Assembly: GCA_910575005.1 (NCBI GenBank)
Contig: CAJTCL010000010.1
Span: forward strand, 62,001 to 126,000
DNA from: Lachnospiraceae bacterium
GTDB lineage: Bacteria; Bacillota; Clostridia; Lachnospirales; Lachnospiraceae
Reading direction: 5' to 3'
Length of the DNA stretch: 64,000 nucleotides
This document shows, piece after piece, positions 18,208 through 25,915 of this stretch. The stretch's first letter is position 1. Each line of letters opens with the position of its first letter. The notes beneath the pieces are model-generated. The model made no database searches. It was not told where the DNA came from and saw only the letters and a program-made list of their open reading frames with translations. The translations under genes and the position numbers were made by a program.

Positions 18208-19398
18208 ATGAAACGAAAGAAAATATTGAGTATTGTGATGGCGCTAATCTTATCATTGTGTAGTTTTCCGCTGACGGAGGTGCAGGCAGAGGAAGCTTTT
18301 CCAGAGGGAGAGACGCTTGAGAAGAACAGAACGGAAGAGTTGGAAAAGTCTGTACAAGAAATTACGCCACAGACAGGAAATGTAAGAATGGCAAATAATA
18401 TATGGGAAGAATATAGATATAGGGAATTGGAAGATGGGACACTGGAAATCACTGGTTATCAGGGGAATGATACAGAACTTGTGATTCCGGCTGAGATTAA
18501 TGGGAAACGTGTGACTAGTATCGGGAGTTATGCCTTTGGTGGTTGTAGCAGCCTGACGGGGATAGAGCTGCCGGCAGGAATTACCAGTATTGGGGTTAAT
18601 GCCTTTTCCGGTTGTCGCAGCCTGACAGAAATAAAACTGCCAGAAAGTCTTACTATCATAGGGGATTATGCCTTTGGAGAACTTAAGGATATGGAATTGC
18701 TTGTATATAAGAACAGTTACGCTGAAAAATATGCAAAGCAATATAAGTATAGTTATAAATATATTTTCCACGCTTGGGACACAGACATTGTCAAAGCCAC
18801 CACAAAGAAAAACGGCAGCATCACAAAAACCTGTACAGAATGCGCAAAGCAGACCACAGAAACCATTTACGCAGTTAAAAATATAAAGCTGTCCCAAACT
18901 TCCTATACCTATAATGGAAAAAGCCAAAAGCCTTCTGTTACGGTTAAAGACCGTAAGGGAAAAGCCTTGAAAAATAAGACCGATTATACGGTTACTTATC
19001 CCAAGAACATGAAAAATGTGGGAAATTATACTGTTACCATAAAATTAAAAGGAAATTACAAAGGCACAGTAAAAAAGACCTTCCAAATAATCCCTAAGGG
19101 AACCACGATTTCTAAAATCACACCAAAGAAAAAAGGCTTTGCCCTGAAATGGAATAAGCAGGCGGTTCAGACCACAGGCTATGAAGTCGCCTATTCCACC
19201 AATAAAGATTTTACGAAAAAGGCTACAGGAACCATAACAGTGGGCAAAAGTAAAACCGTTTCCAAGTCTGTGTCCAAACTGAAAGCAAAGAAAAAGTATT
19301 ATGTAAAAATCAGGACATACAAGGCAGTAAAAATAAATGGAAAAGCTAAAAAACTGTATTCTGCCTGGTCAAAAATAAAAACTGTGATAACAAAATGA
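18208..19398 (+). CDS. Secreted leucine-rich-repeat (BspA-type) protein with fibronectin-III-like tail
   Basis: Predicted exported surface protein of 396 residues. A signal peptide (MKRKKILSIVMALILSLCSF, cleavage likely after VQA) is followed by a short low-complexity region. A small BspA/LRR_5 block (~80-175) holds at least two units of the type ITSIGVNAFSGCRSLTEIKLP. A cysteine pair region (TKTCTECAKQTTETIY) comes next, then a lysine-rich Ig/fibronectin-III-like tail (~230-396) with YEVAYSTNKDFTKKATGTI. ATG 18208 follows GGAGGGG; the longer frame from 18082 is unlikely. There is no sortase motif. Such proteins often bind host or bacterial surfaces; the target is unknown. Confidence 0.75.
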   Translation: MKRKKILSIVMALILSLCSFPLTEVQAEEAFPEGETLEKNRTEELEKSVQEITPQTGNVRMANNIWEEYRYRELEDGTLEITGYQGNDTELVIPAEINGKRVTSIGSYAFGGCSSLTGIELPAGITSIGVNAFSGCRSLTEIKLPESLTIIGDYAFGELKDMELLVYKNSYAEKYAKQYKYSYKYIFHAWDTDIVKATTKKNGSITKTCTECAKQTTETIYAVKNIKLSQTSYTYNGKSQKPSVTVKDRKGKALKNKTDYTVTYPKNMKNVGNYTVTIKLKGNYKGTVKKTFQIIPKGTTISKITPKKKGFALKWNKQAVQTTGYEVAYSTNKDFTKKATGTITVGKSKTVSKSVSKLKAKKKYYVKIRTYKAVKINGKAKKLYSAWSKIKTVITK

Positions 19399-19568
19399 TA
19401 GGAAAGGATTTCAAACAGAAACCAAGTGAACAAATAAATTAGAGTTGAAAGAATCTTCTGATTGTGAATAGATATAATTGGGGGATTCTTTTTATATTTT
19501 CCCAAGGAATCCAATTGAGTAAATCAGAAAATCATGATAAAATGAAAACATAAGGAGATGAAACTCAA

Positions 19569-20387
19569 ATGGATTACCAAAAGGCATGGGAAGAACTACA
19601 AATTAAGGATGATTTTCTCTTTGCAAAAGTAATGCGTGACAAGAAAATATGCGCTGCACTTATAGAAAGACTGCTGGGAACAAAAATTAAAGATATCATA
19701 TATCTGGAAGAGGAAAAAAAGATTGATATCAAATGGGATGCAAAAAGTGTCAGGCTTGATGTATATGTGGAAGATGGGAATCGCGTATTCAACTTGGAAA
19801 TGCAGACAACAAATCAGAAAAATCTTCCCTATAGGAGCCGTTATTATCAGGGAATGATTGACTTAAATACAATAGAAAAAGGTGAAAGTTACCGAAAACT
19901 AAAAGAAAGCTATGTGATTTTTATCTGTACATTTGACCCATTTGAGCAGGGAAAGGCAAAATATACGTTTGAAAATCTCTGTGTAGAAGACAAAGAGCTA
20001 AGACTGAAGGATGGGACAAGAAAAATCTTTTTAAATGCTAAAGGTTATCAAAATGCAGAAGAGGAGGATGTGCGGGAATTTCTCAAGTATGTGAATGGAG
20101 AAGAAAGTGATAATATATTTGTGAAGAAAATAGAGAACAAGGTAGAACAGATAAAGTCAAACAAAGAATGGAGGCAGGAATATATGACAATGTTGATGAG
20201 AGAGGCAGAAATCAGAGAACAAAGCAGGGAAGAAGGAAGATTGGAAGGAAGATTAGAAGGAGTGGAAGAAGGAATAAAAGGAATGGTCTTAGTGCTGAAA
20301 GAATTAGGGGTGCCCACACAGACAATCTTGTCACAAATTCAGGAAAAGTTTCATCTTAGTCAGGAACTTGCCCGTAAATACCTGTAA
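19569..20387 (+). CDS. Rpn family recombination-promoting nuclease / PD-(D/E)XK transposase-like protein
   Basis: 272-residue member of the Rpn/PD-(D/E)XK nuclease family, annotated as transposase-like in gut Firmicutes. The DDFLFAKVMRDKKIC N-terminus and the active-site series RLDVYVED .. FNLEMQTTNQ (D..E-x-Q) near 65-85 are intact. RSRYYQGMIDL and SYVIFICTFDPF follow. The acidic/arginine C-terminal stretch with repeated EGRLEG units is common in this family. No terminal inverted repeats or target duplication were seen around it. In E. coli RpnA is a DNA endonuclease that promotes recombination; a mobile or defence role here is inferred. Confidence 0.85.
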   Translation: MDYQKAWEELQIKDDFLFAKVMRDKKICAALIERLLGTKIKDIIYLEEEKKIDIKWDAKSVRLDVYVEDGNRVFNLEMQTTNQKNLPYRSRYYQGMIDLNTIEKGESYRKLKESYVIFICTFDPFEQGKAKYTFENLCVEDKELRLKDGTRKIFLNAKGYQNAEEEDVREFLKYVNGEESDNIFVKKIENKVEQIKSNKEWRQEYMTMLMREAEIREQSREEGRLEGRLEGVEEGIKGMVLVLKELGVPTQTILSQIQEKFHLSQELARKYL

Positions 20388-20697
20388 ATTTGATTGGAAA
20401 TAATGCGTTATTTTTATGAAAATCTTAAAGGGATTCTCGTCTGATAGTAATAGAATTTTAATTATTTTTGAACTGTTTTGAGTCATAATATGATTATAAT
20501 ATAGTTTTGAAAATGGAAAGAAGATTATAAATATGACCAGATAACACTCAAAAGCGTAAATCCGGTTACAGGTGAATCAGTAAAAAGGCGTATAATGAAA
20601 ACCCTTTAGGATTGGAAATATGATGTTGCAACTGTCGAATCTTTTATTATTTTTTATACTCCAGAGCCAATAATGAAAGTCCTTATAGGGTACGAAT

Positions 20698-20724
20698 AAA
20701 CCACCAGATTAGCTGGTGGTTTTA
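20698..20724 (+). terminator. Terminator-like hairpin (ACCACCAG/CTGGTGGT)
   Basis: Stem AAACCACCAG (20698-20707) with CTGGTGGTTT (20713-20722), loop ATTAG, then T. It could end an unseen transcript or be a scar of a mobile element; no gene immediately upstream explains it. Confidence 0.5.
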
Positions 20725-20844
20725 ATTTGGTTAAATATTCAGTTTTGTTGTATTTTTCTCTTGATTTCTGTATTTATTATATCATAAAATGCCTGAAAAC
20801 TCAAGACTAGTATTGATCTGCTGTAGGTGCTATACTCAATCAAA

Positions 20845-21104
20845 GTTACTGTTCACTCTTATGCCATTCGCAAAGGTTTTCCGCTTCGCTCCAGTTGTTG
20901 CCAAGCATCACTAGCGCTTAGCAGCTTACAGCATTTTTCCACTGTGTTGCAGATAACTTTGCTCATAAAATGTTCTGCATTTTGTTTCGATCCATGCTAA
21001 ACAAGTCCCACTAGTATTTAGCACTGTTCCTTTCATCATCACAAATGGAGAAATTATCATGCAAGTATGTGATTGCTTCTATTGGCTTATGAGTGAATTG
21101 TAAC
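20845..21104. repeat. Intergenic repeat element A with terminal inverted repeats
   Basis: The ends GTTACTGTTCACTCTTATGCC (20845-20865) and the complement of 21084-21104 match at 17 of 21 positions. The 260-base interior has no gene. It contains a direct repeat CACTAG(CGC/TAT)TTAGCA at 20909 and 21009, exactly 100 bases apart. Its right end resembles the ends of elements at 49845 and 54588. Confidence 0.6.
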
Positions 21105-21154
21105 CAGGCAATAGATTATGTATCATTGGCATAAGTTACAAGAGGAGGATATGT

Positions 21155-21703
21155 ATGGGAGAAAAAAATCTGATGACTGTAGCATGGATGGAATTGCTCT
21201 CAAAGCAGACAAAATTTACAGGATTGATGGAGACCAATCAATATTCTGAGGAATATGGGCTTACTTTGAGTGAAGAAGATGCCAAAGTGCTGCTGGCAGA
21301 GACGGGACATACTTTGCAGGAAGAGAGAAGGGTTGAATTTGGCCCTGGCGTCATGCCTCAAATTATCTGTGCATTTTGTGATTCTACGTATATTTCGCAG
21401 GAAGATTATGTACAGACTTTGGTTCGTCTGCAGGAGATCTTTTTTCTGTATAAAAATGAAATGTTGGATGAAATCACAGATGAAGAACTGCTGAATTTTA
21501 TGAAGGAACAGTTTGAAACTATTTGCTGTGGAGATCTGGATTATTTGGAAAATACCTGTCTGATGATTTTTTCCCAGGCAATCCGTGCAGGTTATCAGGG
21601 CTTTCAGAGAAGCTGTGGAACAGGAGAGTATCACCAGTTTGATGAAGTGGAACGCTGGGATCATGAACTATATTTGGAAGCATTGAGCGACTTATTGAGC
21701 TAA
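21155..21703 (+). CDS. DUF6323 family protein
   Basis: 182-residue cytoplasmic protein of unknown function, which I recognise as a DUF6323-type protein paired with DUF6179 in Lachnospiraceae. Mostly helical, acidic, with LTLSEEDAKVLLAETGHTLQ near 35-55, a GPGVMPQIICAFCDSTYIS segment near 63-82 and two cysteines in ETICCGD. No membrane or nuclease motif is visible. GAGGAGG precedes ATG 21155 by 6 bases. The next gene starts 12 bases after the stop, so the pair is almost certainly one operon. Confidence 0.7.
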   Translation: MGEKNLMTVAWMELLSKQTKFTGLMETNQYSEEYGLTLSEEDAKVLLAETGHTLQEERRVEFGPGVMPQIICAFCDSTYISQEDYVQTLVRLQEIFFLYKNEMLDEITDEELLNFMKEQFETICCGDLDYLENTCLMIFSQAIRAGYQGFQRSCGTGEYHQFDEVERWDHELYLEALSDLLS

Positions 21704-21715
21704 GGGGGGAATGTG

Positions 21716-22582
21716 ATGAGTGCATATGGTATGACATTTGAGATGGAAGAACTAGTGTCGATTGTGGCACAATTAACCGAGCGTTTTACCGGATATGAGA
21801 GCACTTCTGTCACCTATGAGAAAGCAGAACAGCTTATGGGGGCTGTCCTTTATAGTATTCACGAATTTGAACAGACAAAAGGCTCTGGTCTGGTAGCTGA
21901 GGGTTTCACTGCCCAGGAAGCATATACACAGGGATGTAGCTTGCTGAAGGCAAAAATGGAACAGACATTGGAACAATACAATCAGCAAATTCTCCATTTT
22001 GATGCTTTTGGAAATCTTTGTCTGAAGGATTTGATTTATCAAGGGATTCCTGAATTTTTTAAGTGGTACGATCCAATCTATAATCCACAAAATACTATAC
22101 TAACGCTAGATTATCCGCTAATGACTAGTCTTGGAGAAGTTTGCGGGATTGATGCCATCTCCCAATATCTGAATTATATCTGGATGGAACAGCAGTTTTT
22201 GGGCAAATTGCAGCGCGAATATATTATCACAGTACTGGAAGCATATCATCCTCAGCATGAGGAATTGATAGAAAATCTATGTAGTATCGTGTTTACAAAT
22301 TTAATGGGACATATGTTACTACAGAAACCTTTACAAGATGGTCACTTTCAGAGTGAAGATTATGAAAGACTGCGGGATCTGTTACATGGATATGATAATA
22401 TTTATCCTTTGTTAAAAAAGATCGCAGAAACATTTTTCTGTAAATATTTTAGTGAAAATCAGGAGATATTACAGTATTTTTTGCCAGAAATTTCTAATTT
22501 GGCGGTGCGTCTGGAACATGCATTGGAAAATAATTGTTTGTTCCATATTTTTCCAGGAAGTTCAAATATGGGTCAGCAATGA
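21716..22582 (+). CDS. DUF6179 domain protein
   Basis: 288-residue, mostly helical protein of unknown function, partner of the preceding gene. Recognisable features are MTFEMEELVSIVAQLTERFTGYESTSVTYEKA at the N-terminus (too long to be a signal peptide) and FDAFGNLCLKDLIYQGIPEF, then WYDPIYNPQNTILTLDYP near 105-140. No catalytic motif was seen. ATG 21716 is chosen over GTG 21713 for better spacing from GGGGGGA. A link to sporulation or stress has no support in the sequence. Confidence 0.65.
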   Translation: MSAYGMTFEMEELVSIVAQLTERFTGYESTSVTYEKAEQLMGAVLYSIHEFEQTKGSGLVAEGFTAQEAYTQGCSLLKAKMEQTLEQYNQQILHFDAFGNLCLKDLIYQGIPEFFKWYDPIYNPQNTILTLDYPLMTSLGEVCGIDAISQYLNYIWMEQQFLGKLQREYIITVLEAYHPQHEELIENLCSIVFTNLMGHMLLQKPLQDGHFQSEDYERLRDLLHGYDNIYPLLKKIAETFFCKYFSENQEILQYFLPEISNLAVRLEHALENNCLFHIFPGSSNMGQQ

Positions 22583-22618
22583 CGGCAGATGTTTTGACAA
22601 CAGTATACAGGTTGTTTC

Positions 22619-22769
22619 GCTAACTTTTTCACCTGCGGCTTTCGGGATTAACACTTTTGTGAAAATAGAAATTCAGTTCTTTTCAAATGAACATGAAAAT
22701 AGAAATTCAATCTTTTTCAAATAAATTGGAATTGTCTTTCTTTCCTTTCATGGGATTCCCAATAGTTAC
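22619..22769. repeat. Intergenic repeat element E (degenerate member)
   Basis: The right end GGATTCCCAATAGTTAC (to 22769) is the mirror of the GTAACTATT-type end seen in elements B and C. The left boundary is a guess at CTAACTTTTTC (22619). Inside are two 34-base tandem copies beginning TGAAAATAGAAATTCA (22660 and 22694), similar to the interior of element D. Confidence 0.45.
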
Positions 22770-22794
22770 AAAAAACATGCATTTTTTATATAAT
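22766..22794 (+). promoter_or_regulatory. Promoter of the small membrane protein gene
   Basis: TTACAA (22766-22771), 17-bp spacer, TATAAT (22789-22794). The -35 box overlaps the end of repeat element E. Confidence 0.55.
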
Positions 22795-22800
22795 ATTGTA

Positions 22801-22826
22801 CTAAAATAGAACAAAGCTATTTTAGG
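22801..22826 (+). promoter_or_regulatory. Palindrome abutting the ribosome binding site
   Basis: CTAAAATAG (22801-22809) and CTATTTTAG (22817-22825) form a perfect 9-bp hairpin that ends at the AGGAG of the next gene. It could be an operator just after the start of transcription or an RNA hairpin that limits translation. Confidence 0.45.
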
Positions 22827-22834
22827 AGTGTCAT

Positions 22835-23152
22835 ATGGTAAAATCATTGGAAGAATCCGCTGCAGAACGCAGAAGTTACATTGAACAGGCCCGTGCTGCC
22901 TTTCAAAATCCAGTACAGGGGCGTAATCAGGAATATCAAAAAGAGGAGCCGGTTGTCAGTTATTCTACATTTGGAATACGTATTGTGATTGCTGTGCTCT
23001 TATTTGCAGCTTTTATCTATTGTGACCAGGAAAAAATTACCTTTCAGGGTTTTGGAACAAAAGATCTAATCAAGCAGATTGAGTGGAATCCACTTCCCAC
23101 AGAAGAATTGGAAAAGCTGCTGAAAGATGTAGAGATTACAAATACCCCTTAA
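22835..23152 (+). CDS. Small single-pass membrane protein of unknown function
   Basis: 105 residues: a charged N-terminal cytoplasmic part (~1-45, AAERRSYIEQARAAFQNP), one membrane helix at ~48-65 (GIRIVIAVLLFAAFIYCD) and a ~40-residue outer tail with KDLIKQIEWNPLPTEELEKLL. It has a clear promoter, a hairpin leader and a good binding site (TAGGAG), so it is probably real. I do not recognise the family. The next gene starts 110 bases later. Confidence 0.65.
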   Translation: MVKSLEESAAERRSYIEQARAAFQNPVQGRNQEYQKEEPVVSYSTFGIRIVIAVLLFAAFIYCDQEKITFQGFGTKDLIKQIEWNPLPTEELEKLLKDVEITNTP

Positions 23153-23262
23153 TATTTTTTTCTGGCAAATCGGCAACAAAGAAATATGTAGCAAAAGCAA
23201 CCGTACCAGGCGCAGCAGAGCAAAAATATTTTATAATTAAGACAAGAGAGGAAATTAATATT

Positions 23263-23898
23263 GTGAAAATAAGAACAGAAAAATATGAGGACTATTTTAT
23301 GGTAGAGTCCCTGATAAAAAGAGCTTTCTGGAATGTCAATATGCCAGGTTGTAATGAGCATTATATCGCTCATTGTATTCGTAAGCATTCAGATTTTATT
23401 CCAGAACTTAGCCTAGTATTGGAAGAAGATAAGAAAATAGTTGCCAGTATTATGTATACAAAGTCATCTTTGGTGGACGAACAAGAGAATCGTAAGGAAA
23501 TTCTTACTTTTGGTCCGCTTGCGGTTGAACCAGCCTGTCAGAGAAAAGGATATGGAAAAGCATTGTTGGAAAGATCCTTTGAACTGGCCAGAGATCTGGG
23601 TTATGATACAATTGTTATTTTTGGACATCCAGGAAATTATGTGAGTCGGAGATTTAAAAGCTGCAAAAAATATAATGTATGTTTATCAGATCATATCTTT
23701 CCTGCAGCAATGCTTGTAAAGGTGCTGCAGGAGGATGCACTGGATGGAAGATTGTGGCGTTATCAGGAGAGTGAAGCTTTTCAATTTGATATGTCAGGAT
23801 ATGAGGAATTTGATAAAAATTTTGAGCAGTACATGCCAGAAGAAAAGCCCTGCCAGGAAGAATTTTATATCTTAAGCCATGCCCGTATTTTTGAATAA
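23263..23898 (+). CDS. GNAT family N-acetyltransferase
   Basis: Acyltransferase of the GNAT fold, 211 residues. The acetyl-CoA loop is QRKGYGKALLERSFELARDLGYD near 90-112, preceded by the beta-4 strand ILTFGPLAVEP. The C-terminal part (GHPGNYVSRRFKSCKKYNV) matches the YhbS-like N-acetyltransferase subgroup, often called predicted N-acetyltransferase. GTG 23263 is chosen because GAGAGGA lies 10 bases upstream and the residues before it are not GNAT-like. Substrate unknown. Confidence 0.8.
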   Translation: MKIRTEKYEDYFMVESLIKRAFWNVNMPGCNEHYIAHCIRKHSDFIPELSLVLEEDKKIVASIMYTKSSLVDEQENRKEILTFGPLAVEPACQRKGYGKALLERSFELARDLGYDTIVIFGHPGNYVSRRFKSCKKYNVCLSDHIFPAAMLVKVLQEDALDGRLWRYQESEAFQFDMSGYEEFDKNFEQYMPEEKPCQEEFYILSHARIFE

Positions 23899-23907
23899 TT
23901 GTTTTAT

Positions 23908-23950
23908 AAAGTGTCCCATCTTCAGAAAAAAGATGGAGACACTTTATTTT
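23908..23950 (+). terminator. Terminator after the GNAT gene
   Basis: AAAGTGTC..CATCTT pairs with AAGATG..GACACTTT across a short A-rich loop (23908-23944), followed by ATTTTT. Its outer arm shares the AGTGTC word with the GTGTCAAA palindromes. Confidence 0.75.
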
Positions 23951-23961
23951 TAGAAAAAACA

Positions 23962-24099
23962 TTATAAAATGGATGAAGAGATTTGCGATTTAGTTTTCTG
24001 ATAAAATACTCTCATAGCTTGTACAAAAAATTCTGTGCTTCCTTTTCCATACTGCGTATCATTGGCATCAATCACTTTCTTATAAGTTGATAAATTTTC
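23962..24099 (-). pseudogene. Remnant of a regulator-like gene (possible TipAS-type C-terminus)
   Basis: The minus strand between the GNAT terminator and the WYL gene reads ENLSTYKKVIDANDTQYGKG, then STEFFVQAMRVFYQKT, to a TAA at 23962. It has no start codon and a TAA just upstream. The pattern GxGTxEFxxxAxxxY is reminiscent of the end of TipA-type antibiotic-binding MerR regulators, where a similar segment closes the domain. The identity is a guess and the frame could be chance. Confidence 0.3.
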
Positions 24100-24150
24100 T
24101 TATTCCTATTATAATAAAACCATGTGTATCAGGACAACAGGAGGTATTTT

Positions 24151-25059
24151 ATGAAGCTTGACCGAATGATTGGGATCTTATCCATTTTGTTGCAGCAAGA
24201 TAAGGTGACAGCTCCCTATCTTGCAGAAAAATTTGAAGTTTCCCGCCGCACCATCAGCCGAGACATTGAAGCGCTTTGCATGGCGGGCATTCCATTGGTA
24301 ACAGAACAGGGGAAAAATGGCGGTATTTCCATTATGGAAGGATATAAAATTGACCATACACTGCTCAGTACATCGGACATGCAGGCGATTTTAGCAGGTC
24401 TTAGAAGCTTAGACAGTGTCAGTGGAACCAATCGCTATGCACAGCTTATGGAGAAGCTGTCAGTGGGAGCCTCCAATCTGCTTGCAGGAGATACACACAT
24501 ATTAATTGATCTTTCCTCCTGGTATAAAGCCTCTTTATCTCCGAAAATTGAATTACTCCATGATGCAATTCTGTCTCAGCATAAAGTTTCTTTTACCTAT
24601 TTTTCACCAGCGGGAGAATCACATAGAATCCTAGAACCATATGATTTGATTTTTCAGTGGGCCAACTGGTATGTATGGGGATGGTGTGCATACAGAGAAG
24701 ATTTTCGGCTTTTTAAACTGAGACGGATGACAGAATTACAATTGGATGAAACTTTTGAAAAACGTGTGGTTCCGATTCCAGATCTCTCTTTTCGTGGAGT
24801 ATCTTCTGACGTGTATCAAGTGAAGGCTATCATTCAGCCACAATATAAATGGCGTCTGATAGAAGAATACGGTCCAGAAAGCTTTACCATTCAGCCAGAT
24901 GGCACATTGCTTTTTTCTTTTGGTTTTGCAGATAAATCCAGTATTGTTGGTTGGATTGTTTCATTTGGAGATGGTGCAGAGCTTTTAGAACCGACAGAAG
25001 TTCGAAAGGATCTATTGGAGTTTGCAGAAGGGATTCGCAAAAAATATTTCAAATCATGA
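24151..25059 (+). CDS. HTH/WYL-domain transcriptional regulator (YafY family)
   Basis: 302-residue DNA-binding regulator. The N-terminal DeoR-type winged helix-turn-helix (~5-55) contains VTAPYLAEKFEVSRRTISRD. A linker follows, then the WYL ligand-sensing domain (~140-230), here WANWYVWGWCAYREDFRLFKLRRM, and a C-terminal WCX extension. ATG 24151 is preceded by AGGAGG; GTG 24124 in frame is unlikely. Its nearest targets are probably the three small ligand-binding-like genes downstream, 62 bases away. Confidence 0.85.
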   Translation: MKLDRMIGILSILLQQDKVTAPYLAEKFEVSRRTISRDIEALCMAGIPLVTEQGKNGGISIMEGYKIDHTLLSTSDMQAILAGLRSLDSVSGTNRYAQLMEKLSVGASNLLAGDTHILIDLSSWYKASLSPKIELLHDAILSQHKVSFTYFSPAGESHRILEPYDLIFQWANWYVWGWCAYREDFRLFKLRRMTELQLDETFEKRVVPIPDLSFRGVSSDVYQVKAIIQPQYKWRLIEEYGPESFTIQPDGTLLFSFGFADKSSIVGWIVSFGDGAELLEPTEVRKDLLEFAEGIRKKYFKS

Positions 25060-25121
25060 CATACAGATGTCTTGTTTCATTTGTTAAAATTAAGCCATCA
25101 AATGAAAGGATGGTTTTAATT

Positions 25122-25583
25122 ATGAAGTATGAAATTGTAAGATTAGAAGAAAAAATTGCTGTTGGAGTATCAGCGCGGACCAACAATATGTCCCCAGATA
25201 TGGGAGCTGTGATCGGAGGTTTGTGGAATCGTTTTTACAATGAGGGAATCTATGCCTCTATCCCCAGAAAAGCGGGGAAAAAAGCGTTGGGGATTTATAC
25301 AGATTATGCTGGTGACTGGAAAGCAGATTACACAGTGTTTGCTGCCTGTGAGACAACAGCAGAACCACAGGGAAACCAGTATAGTATTTGTCGGATTCCG
25401 GCTGGTCGCTATGCGAAATTTGTTGTACATGGAGATATGGTCCAGGCAGTTGCCGCAGCATGGCAGGAGATCTGGCAGATGGATTTGCCCAGAACTTTCC
25501 AATGTGATTTTGAGGAATATCAGGATGATTGTATGGACAATGCAGAGATCCATATTTATGTTGGATTGAAAGAGGAAAATTAG
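25122..25583 (+). CDS. GyrI-like/AraC effector-binding domain protein
   Basis: Stand-alone GyrI/AraC-type effector-binding (SOUL-like fold) domain of 153 residues. The pattern YEIVRLEEKIAVGVSARTNN, then IGGLWNRFYNEG and the YTVFAACETT/CRIPAGRYAKFVVHG strands is typical of this ligand-binding family. No DNA-binding domain is attached, so it may sequester small cationic molecules as a resistance or sensing protein. ATG 25122 is chosen because the frame before it is not conserved-looking. Two bases separate it from the TfoX gene. Confidence 0.8.
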   Translation: MKYEIVRLEEKIAVGVSARTNNMSPDMGAVIGGLWNRFYNEGIYASIPRKAGKKALGIYTDYAGDWKADYTVFAACETTAEPQGNQYSICRIPAGRYAKFVVHGDMVQAVAAAWQEIWQMDLPRTFQCDFEEYQDDCMDNAEIHIYVGLKEEN

Positions 25584-25585
25584 AT

Positions 25586-25912
25586 ATGGCGTCAAAGATT
25601 GAATTTGTGGAATTTGTTGCAGATCAACTGCGGCAGGCTGGAGATATCACTTATAAGAAAATGTTTGGAGAATATGGATTATACTGCAATGGAAAGATTT
25701 TTGCAGTGATCTGTGAAGATCAGCTTTTTATCAAGATCACCGAGTCGGGGCGTAATTTATGTCCGGAATTGTCTGAAGTGCCGCCTTATCAGGGTGCAAA
25801 AAATTATTTTCTTGTAGAAGATGTCGAAAATCAGCAGTTATTGACAGAGTTAGTGACTGCAACTTGTGAGGAACTTCCAGAACCAAAACCGAAAAAGAAA
25901 AAGAAGGAGTAA
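25586..25912 (+). CDS. TfoX/Sxy N-terminal domain protein
   Basis: 108-residue protein with the TfoX N-terminal fold: VADQLRQAGDITYKKMFGEY, then GLYCNGKIFAVICEDQLFIK. In gamma-proteobacteria TfoX controls competence, but short Firmicutes members have no known role. The tail is a run of prolines and lysines (PEPKPKKKKKE). ATG 25586 follows AGAGGAAAA. It lies between two GyrI-like genes, 3 bases before the second. Confidence 0.8.
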   Translation: MASKIEFVEFVADQLRQAGDITYKKMFGEYGLYCNGKIFAVICEDQLFIKITESGRNLCPELSEVPPYQGAKNYFLVEDVENQQLLTELVTATCEELPEPKPKKKKKE

Positions 25913-25915
25913 TGC

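Larger units (their letters stand above)
20388..21154. other. Long intergenic region with terminator-like hairpin and a repeat element
   Basis: No gene was found in these 767 bases. One frame near 20523-20610 reads EDYKYDQITLKSVNPVTGES.. and then stops; it looks like an N-terminal scrap of a lost gene, without its own start or binding site. A CCACCAG/CTGGTGG hairpin lies at 20698-20724. The stretch 20845-21104 is bounded by 21-base inverted repeats (listed separately). The region follows the Rpn gene and has the look of accessory DNA. Confidence 0.4.

Noticed and set aside
19569-20387. Complete insertion sequence around the Rpn gene
   Set aside because: No terminal inverted repeats or target duplication could be found bracketing the gene; the nearby element A starts ~450 bases downstream with its own ends.
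23083-23262. N-terminal extension of the GNAT protein overlapping the small membrane protein gene
   Set aside because: The residues are an out-of-frame reading of the upstream gene and gap; GAGAGGA before GTG 23263 marks the start.
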